Shown piece after piece: positions 35,829 to 43,229 of a stretch of DNA of 64,000 nucleotides. The notes beneath the pieces are model-generated. The model was not told the origin of the DNA. It saw nothing but the letters and a program-made list of their open reading frames with translations, and did not search any database. Both the position numbers and the translations under genes were made by a program. Each line of letters starts with the position of its first letter. Within the stretch, counting starts at the first letter, position 1. This DNA comes from Streptomyces sp. CT34 (GTDB lineage: Bacteria; Actinomycetota; Actinomycetes; Streptomycetales; Streptomycetaceae), in the NCBI RefSeq assembly GCF_000805335.1, contig NZ_KN708638.1, positions 1,388,383 to 1,452,382 on the forward strand, read 5' to 3'.

Positions 35829-36605
35829 ATGGCGACAACGGCGACGATTCTCGTCACCGGCGGCACGGGCACGCTCGGCCGCGCCCTGGTCGACCGGCTG
35901 CTCCGCGACGGCCACCACGTACGGCCGCTCAGCCGGCGCCCCCATACTGGCACCGCGCGACCGCAGCTGCGGTCGTACGCCGTCGACCTGCGCGACGGCA
36001 CCGGCCTGGCGGACGCGGTGGCGGGCGTGGACACCGTCGTGCACTGCGCCACGACCCCCACGGGCGGTGACCAGGAGTCGGCACAGCGGCTGGTCGAGGC
36101 GGTACGGCGGGCGGGCGTCCGGCACCTGGTGTACATCTCGATCGTCGGCGTGGACCGGATCCCGCTCGGCTACTACCGCACCAAGCTCGCGGTGGAGCGG
36201 CTGATCGAGGAGTCCGGGGTCGGCTGGACGGTGCTGCGGGCGACGCAGTTCCACAACCTGGTGCTCGGGATCGTCAAGGCGCTCGCCAAGTCGCCGGTGG
36301 TGCCGGTGCCCGCGGGCGTCCGCATCCAGCCCGTCGAGGTGGGAGAAGTGGCGGACCGGCTGGCCGAGTTGGCGCTCGGCGCACCGGCCGGGCGGGTCCC
36401 GGACATGGGTGGGCCCGAGGCGCTGGGGTTCCGGGAGCTGGCCCGCCTGACCCTTGAGGCGGGCGGCCGGCACCGGCTGCTGCTCCCGCTGCCGCTGCCC
36501 GGTGCGACCATGGCGGCGCTGCGGCGGGGCGCGAACCTCGTACCGGACCACGCGGACGGGCGGCGGACCTACGCGGACTTCCTGGCGGAGCGGATGGCCC
36601 GCTGA
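35829..36605 (+). CDS. NmrA/atypical SDR NAD(P)-binding protein
   Basis: A 258-residue protein with an N-terminal Rossmann motif ILVTGGTGTLGRALVDRLL and VVHCATTPTGG, then YISIVGVDRIPLGYYRTKLA, which is the extended or atypical SDR pattern (NmrA/HSCARG-like). Such proteins often sense NAD(P) or act as simple reductases. ATG at 35829 has AAGGA about 10 nt upstream. Divergent from the rib operon. Role unknown. Confidence 0.85.
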   Translation: MATTATILVTGGTGTLGRALVDRLLRDGHHVRPLSRRPHTGTARPQLRSYAVDLRDGTGLADAVAGVDTVVHCATTPTGGDQESAQRLVEAVRRAGVRHLVYISIVGVDRIPLGYYRTKLAVERLIEESGVGWTVLRATQFHNLVLGIVKALAKSPVVPVPAGVRIQPVEVGEVADRLAELALGAPAGRVPDMGGPEALGFRELARLTLEAGGRHRLLLPLPLPGATMAALRRGANLVPDHADGRRTYADFLAERMAR

Positions 36606-36745
36606 ACAGCCGGGCGGTGGCCGGCAGGGCCCTGCCGACGACGACCGCCGCGCGCCGTGCACACATGGCGGAATCCCCGTCGCCCTCCCCTCCCCACGCC
36701 ATAATTCCCTTAGTACCAGGCGGAGTTCCCGATAATTTACCGCGC

Positions 36746-37981
36746 ATGGCTGACAACGGCGGTCCCGACGTCACCCCTCTCCCCCGCCCGGTTCTGCGCC
36801 GCGCACGCCGGTCCGTCGCCGCGGTGTTCCTCGTGCACGGCGCGGTCACCGGGAGCTTCGCCACCCGCATCCCCTGGATCCAGGACCACACCGGCATCTC
36901 CCCCGGCCAACTCGGCCTGGCCCTGGCCTTCCCAGCGATCGGCGCCTCGCTGGCGATGCCGCTCGCGGGCCGGATCAGCCATCGCTTCGGCGCCCGCACC
37001 GCGCTGCGCGGCCTGCTCACCCTCTGGACGCTGTCCCTGCTCCTGCCCGCCCTCTCCCCCGACGTCTTCGTGCTGTGCCCGGCACTGCTGGCGTACGGCG
37101 CGAGTTCGGGCATGGCGGACGTCGCGATGAACGCGCTGGGCGTGGAGACCGAGGACCGGCTCGGCCGGCCGATCATGTCCGGGCTGCACGGCATGTGGAG
37201 CACCGGGGCACTGCTCGGCTCGGCGGCCGGCACCGCCGCCGCACACGCCGGAACCGACGCCCGGCTGCATCTCGCCGGTGCGGCCCTGGTCCTCACCCTG
37301 CTCGGCGCGCTCGCCTGCCGGGGCGTGCTGGACCTGCGCAGCACCCCCGAGGAGCACCCGCCGCCCCGCTTCGCACTGCCACCCAGGTCGGCCCTGATCA
37401 TCGGCGCCGTCGGGTTCTGCGCGGTCTTCGCGGAGGGCTCCGCCCTGGACTGGTCGGCGGTCTACCTCCGCGACCGGCTGGGCACCGACGCGGGCCTGGC
37501 CGCCGCCTCCACCACCGCCTTCGCCTGCACGATGGCCGCCGCCCGGCTGGCCGGTGACAAGGTGGTGGCCCGGTTCGGGCCGGTGCGCACGGTCCGTGCG
37601 GGCGGCGCGCTGGCCACGGCCGGCGGCCTGCTGATCGTCGCGGCGCGGCACCCGGCCATGGCGGCGGCCGGGTTCGGCCTGGTCGGGCTAGGCGTCGCGG
37701 TCGTGGTCCCGCTGGCGTTCGCCGCCGCCGGGCGCAGCGGCCCCACCCCGAGCCAGGCCATCGCGGGCGTCGCCACGATCACCTACACCTCCGGCCTGAT
37801 CGCCCCCTCGGCCATCGGCGGCATCGCCCAGGCGACCTCACTGACCGTCTCCTTCATGCTGGTCACGGCGCTGGCCTTCGGCCTGGTAGTGGGCGCACGG
37901 GCGCTGCGGGTCCCGTCCCGCACCGCGTCCGGGGGTGCGGCAGCCGTGACCGGCGACCTGAAGCGGTCCCGGCCGCGGTGA
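36746..37981 (+). CDS. MFS transporter (YbjJ-like)
   Basis: A 411-residue major facilitator with about 12 hydrophobic segments. MFS marks include AGRISHRFGARTALRG between segments 2 and 3 and ARLAGDKVVARFGPVRTVRA in the second half. The VFLVHGAVTGSFATRIPWIQ start resembles the YbjJ-type group. ATG at 36746 follows TAATTT (36733-36738) by 7 nt, an AT-rich -10 in otherwise GC-rich DNA, so a leaderless start is likely; the frame is open to 36617. Substrate unknown. Confidence 0.85.
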   Translation: MADNGGPDVTPLPRPVLRRARRSVAAVFLVHGAVTGSFATRIPWIQDHTGISPGQLGLALAFPAIGASLAMPLAGRISHRFGARTALRGLLTLWTLSLLLPALSPDVFVLCPALLAYGASSGMADVAMNALGVETEDRLGRPIMSGLHGMWSTGALLGSAAGTAAAHAGTDARLHLAGAALVLTLLGALACRGVLDLRSTPEEHPPPRFALPPRSALIIGAVGFCAVFAEGSALDWSAVYLRDRLGTDAGLAAASTTAFACTMAAARLAGDKVVARFGPVRTVRAGGALATAGGLLIVAARHPAMAAAGFGLVGLGVAVVVPLAFAAAGRSGPTPSQAIAGVATITYTSGLIAPSAIGGIAQATSLTVSFMLVTALAFGLVVGARALRVPSRTASGGAAAVTGDLKRSRPR

Positions 37982-37982
37982 G

Positions 37983-38604
37983 TCAGGCAGCGTCCGCCGC
38001 CGTGCCCGCCTCCGCGTCCGCAGACTCCGGCCGAGCGGATCCGCGGCGATCGCGCGGGCCCGGTCCGACCAGGGAGTGGGGCGCAGCGTCCCCGCGTCGA
38101 CGCGCACGAGCACCCGGTGGCCGTGGGCGTGGGTGCCGGTGCCGTCGGCGTCGCAGATCCGGAAGCCGTGGTTGAGCCCGGTACGGCCCGGGCGCTCGAC
38201 CCACAGGTGCGCGGCGTAGCGGCCTGCGCTGATGACCGGCCGCTCGCAGGAGACCCGCATCTCTTTACTCACATTGCACATGTCGCGGCGGCGGCCCGGT
38301 CACCGTCGAACCCGAACCCGAACCCGTGCCTGTACTCGGCCCGGGCCCGCTCGACCAGCAGCGGGTAGCGGGAGTTGTGGAGCATGCCGAGCGCGTCGAG
38401 ACCGTCGAAGTGGACGGTGACGGGGACCAGTTGCCCGTATGGGACGGGGGTGGCGGCCCGGTGGGGTTCGGCGCTCGCTGCTGATGCTCCTGGGTTCCTT
38501 CGTGCGGCGACCGGTGCTCGTGGCACCGGCGGGGCTGCCGCGACAAGCCCGAGTCGTCGTAAGCGACTGCTCAGAATGCTTCTCCGGCGAGTCACCGGCA
38601 GCAT
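37983..38604 (-). pseudogene. frameshifted acyl-CoA thioesterase (4HBT family)
   Basis: Three consecutive minus-strand frames restore one hot-dog thioesterase. Segment 1 (to 38269): VPYGQLVPVTVHFDGLDALG and MLHNSRYPLLVERARAEYRH, with the catalytic Asp/Asn region. Segment 2 (38275 to about 38060): ERPVISAGRYAAHLWVERPG, GRTGLNHGFRICDADGTGTH and VLVRVDAGTLRPTPWSDRAR. Segment 3: the tail RPESADAEAGTAADAA with a TGA at 37983. Each change of frame equals loss of one base. A plausible start codon is also missing upstream. Either a decayed gene or assembly errors. Confidence 0.75.
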
Positions 38605-38835
38605 CCGCGCCCCAGGTCACCGCCCGCGTGCGCGGCGCAACGGCCACCACCCCACATCGCTTCCACCCACGCCCGCCTCGCCCCGCGTCGCCCCGCCTCA
38701 CCGATGCCCTGCCCGCGTGATCGCGGCACTGTAGCGAAGTTAAGACATCTCACCAGGTACACCCCACATCACGGCGGGAATGACCCGATGTGACAGTCAA
38801 CAGCGTGCTCACAAACCTCGGTTGGAGGCGAACAG

Positions 38836-39069
38836 ATGGCTGACAGGGTCAGCGGTGTGGTCCGGTGGTACAACCAGGCCCGGGGTGTCGGGTACATCGA
38901 CGGGGACGACGGCCGCGAGGTAAGGGTGGACAGGCGGTCCATCGAGGACGGAACCTTTGTCGTCGAGGGGCTGCGGGTGACCTACGTGCCGGCGGAAGAC
39001 GAAAACGGCTGGCACGCGGAGCACTTGAGCATAGTCAGGCACTCACCGGGCGCCGCCCACCCCCAGTAA
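38836..39069 (+). CDS. divergent cold-shock-domain protein
   Basis: A 77-residue protein aligned by eye with CspA: VSGVVRWYNQARGVGYIDGD matches the first strands and RNP1, but RNP1 is RGVGYI (not KGFGFI) and the RNP2 position reads VRVDR where VFVHF is usual. The Trp in RWYN is kept; most aromatic nucleic-acid contacts are lost. ATG at 38836 has a clear GGAGG 6 nt upstream. A CACATC/GATGTG inverted repeat lies about 45-70 bp upstream. It may bind RNA weakly or serve another purpose. Confidence 0.7.
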   Translation: MADRVSGVVRWYNQARGVGYIDGDDGREVRVDRRSIEDGTFVVEGLRVTYVPAEDENGWHAEHLSIVRHSPGAAHPQ

Positions 39070-39208
39070 CCCGCACGTCCGGCAAGGCACCATCCGGGGG
39101 TGAGCGGACAGACCCGTTCACCCCGCAAGGGTGGAGGGTCTGTCGCCCGGCATCAGGCCAACTGCGCGGGCCGCCCGGCGGCTCCAGGCAGGGCCTGCCT
39201 TCTGCTCA

Positions 39209-39562
39209 CTACTTGACGCACCGCGCGTAGACGGTGCCGGTCACATGCGGAATCGACGCTCCGTGCCCCAATCCGGGGTCGTTGATCGTCACCTTCCAGG
39301 AGCGGGACGTGTCCGGGTACGACTCGGTGATGCTGCCGTTGGCGTCCTGACCCCGGGAGGTGAAACCGCCGCCGGTCACCGTCATCCCGCGCGTGCACTT
39401 CGCCGTCCCCGTGAAGGTACCCTTCCCGTTGGCAACCAGCGGCGCGGTCACGGTCGTCGCAACTCGGCCCGGACGCTCCTGCGCGGATGCCGTCACCGGA
39501 ACCGCCGTCACCAACGCCGTCACCGCGAGGCCCAGCATCAACCGGCTCACTGCTGTACGCAT
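39209..39562 (-). CDS. small secreted protein
   Basis: A 117-residue protein with a clear signal peptide (RLMLGLAVTALVTAVPVTASA, cut before QERPG). The mature part is about 90 residues with two cysteines (GTAKCTRGM and YARCVK), probably a disulphide, and is rich in Gly/Thr strands (VTGGGFTSRGQDANGSI). ATG at 39562 has GGGGG upstream. A 20-bp AT-rich palindrome lies 106 bp upstream. I do not recognise the family. Confidence 0.7.
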   Translation of the reverse strand: MRTAVSRLMLGLAVTALVTAVPVTASAQERPGRVATTVTAPLVANGKGTFTGTAKCTRGMTVTGGGFTSRGQDANGSITESYPDTSRSWKVTINDPGLGHGASIPHVTGTVYARCVK

Positions 39563-39667
39563 GAGTTCAACCCCCACCTCTGTCGGGAAACGGGCCCCCG
39601 CCTGTCGCGGACGCCCCTCCCATCTCTGCGCAGCACGACCGCCCCTTATGCCAATGATCCCGAAATA

Positions 39668-39687
39668 CAGATAACCATGATTATCTG
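39668..39687. promoter_or_regulatory. AT-rich 20-bp palindrome between divergent secreted-protein genes
   Basis: CAGATAACCATGATTATCTG has perfect 7-bp arms (CAGATAA/TTATCTG) and a 6-bp centre. It stands out in GC-rich DNA, lies upstream of the 39562 gene and 237 bp from the 39925 gene, and has the size of a dimeric repressor or activator site. Confidence 0.55.
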
Positions 39688-39924
39688 ACCCGGTTGTCCC
39701 GATGTCCGCAGGCAACGAAGACGCCCGGCGAGCGCGACGCGCGTGGGCCGGCGGCGCAAACCGGGTATACGGCGGGCGTACAGACGAACCGGCGCGCGTC
39801 CCGCCGCCCAACGCGACAAATGCCCCTGCACGCCGGAACTGTCCCGTCGCCCGCTGCACTAGATTCCCTGCCACCGTCGTGCCGTCCGGTCCCGTACCCG
39901 ACGACGGGCCCTGAAGGGAACTCC

Positions 39925-40428
39925 ATGAGCAGTCCGCGGACCGACCCCGGAACCGCCCCTTGCGCCCCGCCCACCTCTTCCGCCCACTCAACTCCCGCAC
40001 CGGGGACCGCGCCCACCCCCGGGCGGCCGCGGGCCCGCAGGCACCGCGCGCTCCGGATGGCCGCCGCGCTGTCCGTACTCCTCGCCGGCACCTTCTTCAC
40101 CACCGGCGCCGCCCCGCCCCGGGCCGCGAAGGCCGGTCTCACCTGCACCTCGATCGGCCGCACTTTTCAGGACGGCAACACCGTCTCCGGCTCCGGCGCC
40201 ATCATCGCGCCGTGCAGCGGCGGGGCGACCCTCGTGATCCAGCGCTCACGCTGGTACGGCTGGGAGGACATGGCCACCCAGAACTTCACCGGGCGGCACT
40301 CGCAGACCATCACCTACAACTGCGGCGGAACCGGCATCCACGACTTCCGTACGTACATCAACTCCCAGCATGCCGATGGGAGTTACGAGTTCCACGAGTC
40401 CAACCGCATCAATGCCAATTGTGGTTGA
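39925..40428 (+). CDS. small secreted protein
   Basis: A 167-residue protein with an unusually long N-terminal region: about 45 Pro/Ala/Thr/Arg residues before the hydrophobic LRMAAALSVLLAGTFFTTGA. The mature part (about 95 residues) has four cysteines (LTCTSIG, IAPCSGG, TYNCGGTG, NANCG) and alternating strands. ATG at 39925 has AAGGGAA upstream. The next gene, also secreted, follows after 37 bp. Function unknown; the disulphide-rich beta pattern suggests an extracellular binding role. Confidence 0.7.
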   Translation: MSSPRTDPGTAPCAPPTSSAHSTPAPGTAPTPGRPRARRHRALRMAAALSVLLAGTFFTTGAAPPRAAKAGLTCTSIGRTFQDGNTVSGSGAIIAPCSGGATLVIQRSRWYGWEDMATQNFTGRHSQTITYNCGGTGIHDFRTYINSQHADGSYEFHESNRINANCG

Positions 40429-40465
40429 CCGCACAGAGCTCCAGGGCCGTCGGAAAGGAGCCCCC

Positions 40466-40975
40466 GTGCACGTCCCGCCCCGCACCGCCCGCCGCTGCGC
40501 CACGCTCACGGCCACCGCGCTGCTCGCCCTGACCCCCACCGCCGCCACCGCCGCCCCGGCACGCGCCCCGTCCGCCAGCTCCGTGCAGGACGTCGCCGTC
40601 TGCACCGCCCAGGTCGACAACCCGCACTTCTCCAACGGCGCGGGCAGTGTCATCTTCAAGGCCCGGATGAGCTGTACGGCCAACGGAAACGTCCCCACGG
40701 TCAACCTCCGGGTGTGGGGCACCCTCGGCTACGTCTACGGCGGCTCGCCCGGCCACCCCGCACAGGGCCCGCCCTCCACCGCCGCGACCTCCGACCAGAC
40801 CCAGACCGTGCCGACCAACGGACAGCAGGTGACGTACTACACGCCGGTGCCCGACGATCGCAGGAAGGTCACCGCGGCCGGGACCTACGTCGGCTCGGTC
40901 ACCTTCCAGATCGTTGCCCCCGCCCCCGGCACCGTGGGCCGCGAACAGGGCAACTACGTCTACGTACAGCGCTGA
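40466..40975 (+). CDS. secreted protein of unknown function
   Basis: A 169-residue exported protein: signal peptide CATLTATALLALTPTAATAA, then a mature domain with two cysteines (VAVCTAQVD, RMSCTANGN) and beta-strand-like repeats (TYVGSVTFQIVAP at the end). GTG at 40466 has AAAGGAG 6 nt upstream. It is 37 bp downstream of another secreted gene with a similar layout, so they probably form a two-gene operon and may act together outside the cell. Confidence 0.7.
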   Translation: MHVPPRTARRCATLTATALLALTPTAATAAPARAPSASSVQDVAVCTAQVDNPHFSNGAGSVIFKARMSCTANGNVPTVNLRVWGTLGYVYGGSPGHPAQGPPSTAATSDQTQTVPTNGQQVTYYTPVPDDRRKVTAAGTYVGSVTFQIVAPAPGTVGREQGNYVYVQR

Positions 40976-41020
40976 CCGGCCTCCCGCGCCCGGCGTCCGG
41001 CGCCCGCTACGGTGGCTGCC

Positions 41021-41272
41021 ATGACGGACGCCGAGCACTGGGTCCCCGACGCCCGAACCCTCCTGTGGTGCTTCGGCCGCGCCGACGAGCACCGGGTGAT
41101 GCCGGCGATCCGGGCTGATGTGCGGCTCCGGTCGCAGGGCGTGGAGCCGGGCTCGGACGCGTACTGGCTGCTGGTCTCCGAGGCCGCGATCGAGGCGGTG
41201 CTGTACGACCTGCTGGAGCGCGCCAGGGCGGAGGGCACCGTCTTCGGCGACCGGCCGCGGCCCCCCGCGTGA
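41021..41272 (+). CDS. small conserved-looking hypothetical protein
   Basis: An 83-residue soluble protein with no signal or membrane segment (MTDAEHWVPDARTLLWCFGR, SDAYWLLVSEAAIEAVLYDL). Coding is supported by composition and by TACGGT (41008-41013) placed 7 nt before the ATG, a good leaderless arrangement. Family not recognised. Confidence 0.55.
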   Translation: MTDAEHWVPDARTLLWCFGRADEHRVMPAIRADVRLRSQGVEPGSDAYWLLVSEAAIEAVLYDLLERARAEGTVFGDRPRPPA

Positions 41273-41441
41273 TTCCGCGTACGCGCGACTGCGATCGACC
41301 CACCCCGGGTCCGGGTCCGGAAGGTCGCCCGGCATCAGGAGATCCGACGAATTCACCCTGCATCCAGGTGATTTGACGCATGCCCGACGGATTGCCGAAA
41401 GCCCCTCGGCCCTCACTCCTTCGCCCTCGGTCCCTCCCCCC

Positions 41442-42020
41442 TCAGTCCCGCAGCCCTCGCTCCGTCCTTGCGGTCAGCGGTCCCGTCGCATCGCTGGTTC
41501 CGGCATCGAGGGGCGGTATGCGCCGCTGCCCGGCTGCCCGAGAGAGCCAGCGCACGGAGTGGTGGCCGCTCAGCACGATGAGCGTCCCGAGAGCGATGCC
41601 GCCGAGTTCGAAGTGCCGCGTGACCTTCAGCGAGACGCCGCCGATGGCGATGATGATCCGGCCGCGGCGGGAACGAGGTTCAGCGGCACGGTGAAGTCCA
41701 CCTTGCCGCGGATCCGGATTCGGGCACCCGGCAGGCCGGTCATGCCGTAGCGGATGACGGTGATACCGCCCAGCACGCCGCCGGGAATCGCGGCCACCAC
41801 CGCGCCGACTTCGGGCACGGACCGAACAGCACCGCAAAAGCCGCTGCCGCGGAATAGGCGGCGGTGGAATAGCCCCGGGTCGCCGTCATCACACCGATGT
41901 TCTCGGCCCACGTCGTCGTGGCCGGACCGCCGACCGCAGCACCGCCAGAAATGGGGCCGGGGCGCGGCGGGGAAACTCGGGCCGTGGCCAACCTCCGGAA
42001 TTCTGCGTCACGTTCACCGA
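41442..42020 (-). pseudogene. C-terminal remnant of an NCS2 uracil/xanthine permease
   Basis: Three frames in succession read GGPATTTWAENIGVMTATRG and AAYSAAAAFAVLFGPCPK, then VPEVGAVVAAIPGGVLGGIT, YGMTGLPGARIRIRGKVDF and TVPLNLVPAAAG, then IIIAIGGVSLKVTRHFELGG and IALGTLIVLSGHH. These match the last third of UraA-type permeases in the right order. The first 250 or so residues are absent; the frame upstream is unrelated. Both frame changes equal a one-base loss. It cannot make a working transporter. Confidence 0.8.
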
Positions 42021-42230
42021 GGCGTATCCCGGTACACCGAACGAACAGGGGTTTCGCACGGGGCATTTGCTCATGCGGAATGGCCCGCCGGAAGCCCGTG
42101 ACAAAGGTCGTCACACATCCCGGAATCCGGCGGAGGCACCACAGCACGGCGCGCCGATTATTACTCCGATCCGGTCAACGGACCGCGGCCAACGGCATAT
42201 TCAGGGGTTTACCGATGCCACGCTGAGCGG

Positions 42231-42986
42231 ATGACGACGATTCAGCAGCACGGCGGAAAGGGCCCGCGGCACACCGCGGAGAGCCCCGCCGCACGGCCCC
42301 CCAACGGCGCCGGAACCGCAACCACGGCAGGTATGGCCGATGTTCTGGCGCGGATGCGCGCGCTGGACGCATCGCTGCCCCCGCAGGACGGGGTGGCGGT
42401 GTTCAACCGGGTCTACCTGACGGTCACCGAGGCCATCGCGCAGCGCGTAGGGGGTGGCGCCTTCGAGGACCCGGAGGCCACCGGTGAACTGGACGTCCTG
42501 TTCGCCCACCGCTACTTCACCGCCGTGGACGCCGACGCCGCGGGACTGCGCCCACCGGCCTGCTGGCGCCCGCTCTTCCAGTTGCGGCGGCACCCCGGAG
42601 TCCATCCGCTGCAATTCGCGCTGGCCGGCATCAACGCGCACATCGGCCACGATCTGGCGCTCGCCGTACTGGACACCTGCCAGGCGCTCGACTGCGAACC
42701 GCTCGCCCTGGAGGGCGACTTCGACCGGATCGGGACCGTCCTGGCCGGCCTGGAGGAGGGCATTCGGGAGACGCTGATGCCCGGTCCCGACGTGCTCGAC
42801 ATCGCCGATCCGCTCATGCATCTGGTCGGCTCCTGGAGCCTGGAGATGGCCCGGGACGGCGCCTGGGCCGCCGCCCGGATGCTGTGGGGCGTCCGCCGGC
42901 TGCCGGAGGTGGCCGAGGAGTTCGCCGAGCGCTTGGACGCGAGCATCGGCCTGATCGGCAGGTGTCTGCTGACGCCGCTGAACTGA
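42231..42986 (+). CDS. DUF5995 family protein
   Basis: A 251-residue soluble, mainly helical protein that matches DUF5995 as I know it. After a low-complexity N terminus, the core has RYFTAVDADAAGLRPPACWR, HPLQFALAGINAHIGHDLAL and a C-terminal helix pair. The INAHIGHDL motif with His and Asp is the most conserved-looking part. ATG at 42231 has CACGCT 6 nt upstream, so it may be leaderless. No function is known to me; no obvious partner nearby. Confidence 0.7.
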   Translation: MTTIQQHGGKGPRHTAESPAARPPNGAGTATTAGMADVLARMRALDASLPPQDGVAVFNRVYLTVTEAIAQRVGGGAFEDPEATGELDVLFAHRYFTAVDADAAGLRPPACWRPLFQLRRHPGVHPLQFALAGINAHIGHDLALAVLDTCQALDCEPLALEGDFDRIGTVLAGLEEGIRETLMPGPDVLDIADPLMHLVGSWSLEMARDGAWAAARMLWGVRRLPEVAEEFAERLDASIGLIGRCLLTPLN

Positions 42987-43077
42987 CCCCGCCGCCGGGC
43001 AGGGGACACACCGGGCGGCGTCGGGCCGCCGCGACCGCCATCGGGCCGGCCTCGGTCGGCCCGGGCCCGCCCGTCCG

Positions 43078-43229
43078 ATCCCGGTCTACCCGGCCGGGGC
43101 AGCGGCGGCCGGTGCCGACGAGGTGCTGCTCGATCTCCCGGTCCGCTGCCGGGACGGCGGCGAACCGGCCGACCGCGCCGCCGGGCTGCACGCCCTGATC
43201 CGCGCGGCCGGCCTCTGGGGTCGGCCCGG
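43078..43229 (+). pseudogene. possible tail of an LLM-type F420 oxidoreductase
   Basis: One plus-strand frame reads VYPAGAAAAGADEVLLDLPV and then ADRAAGLHALIRAAGL, which looks like the last helix-strand-helix of luciferase-like F420-dependent oxidoreductases. No upstream part exists: the DUF5995 gene ends at 42986. A short relic or chance; it overlaps the end of the monooxygenase gene. Confidence 0.3.
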
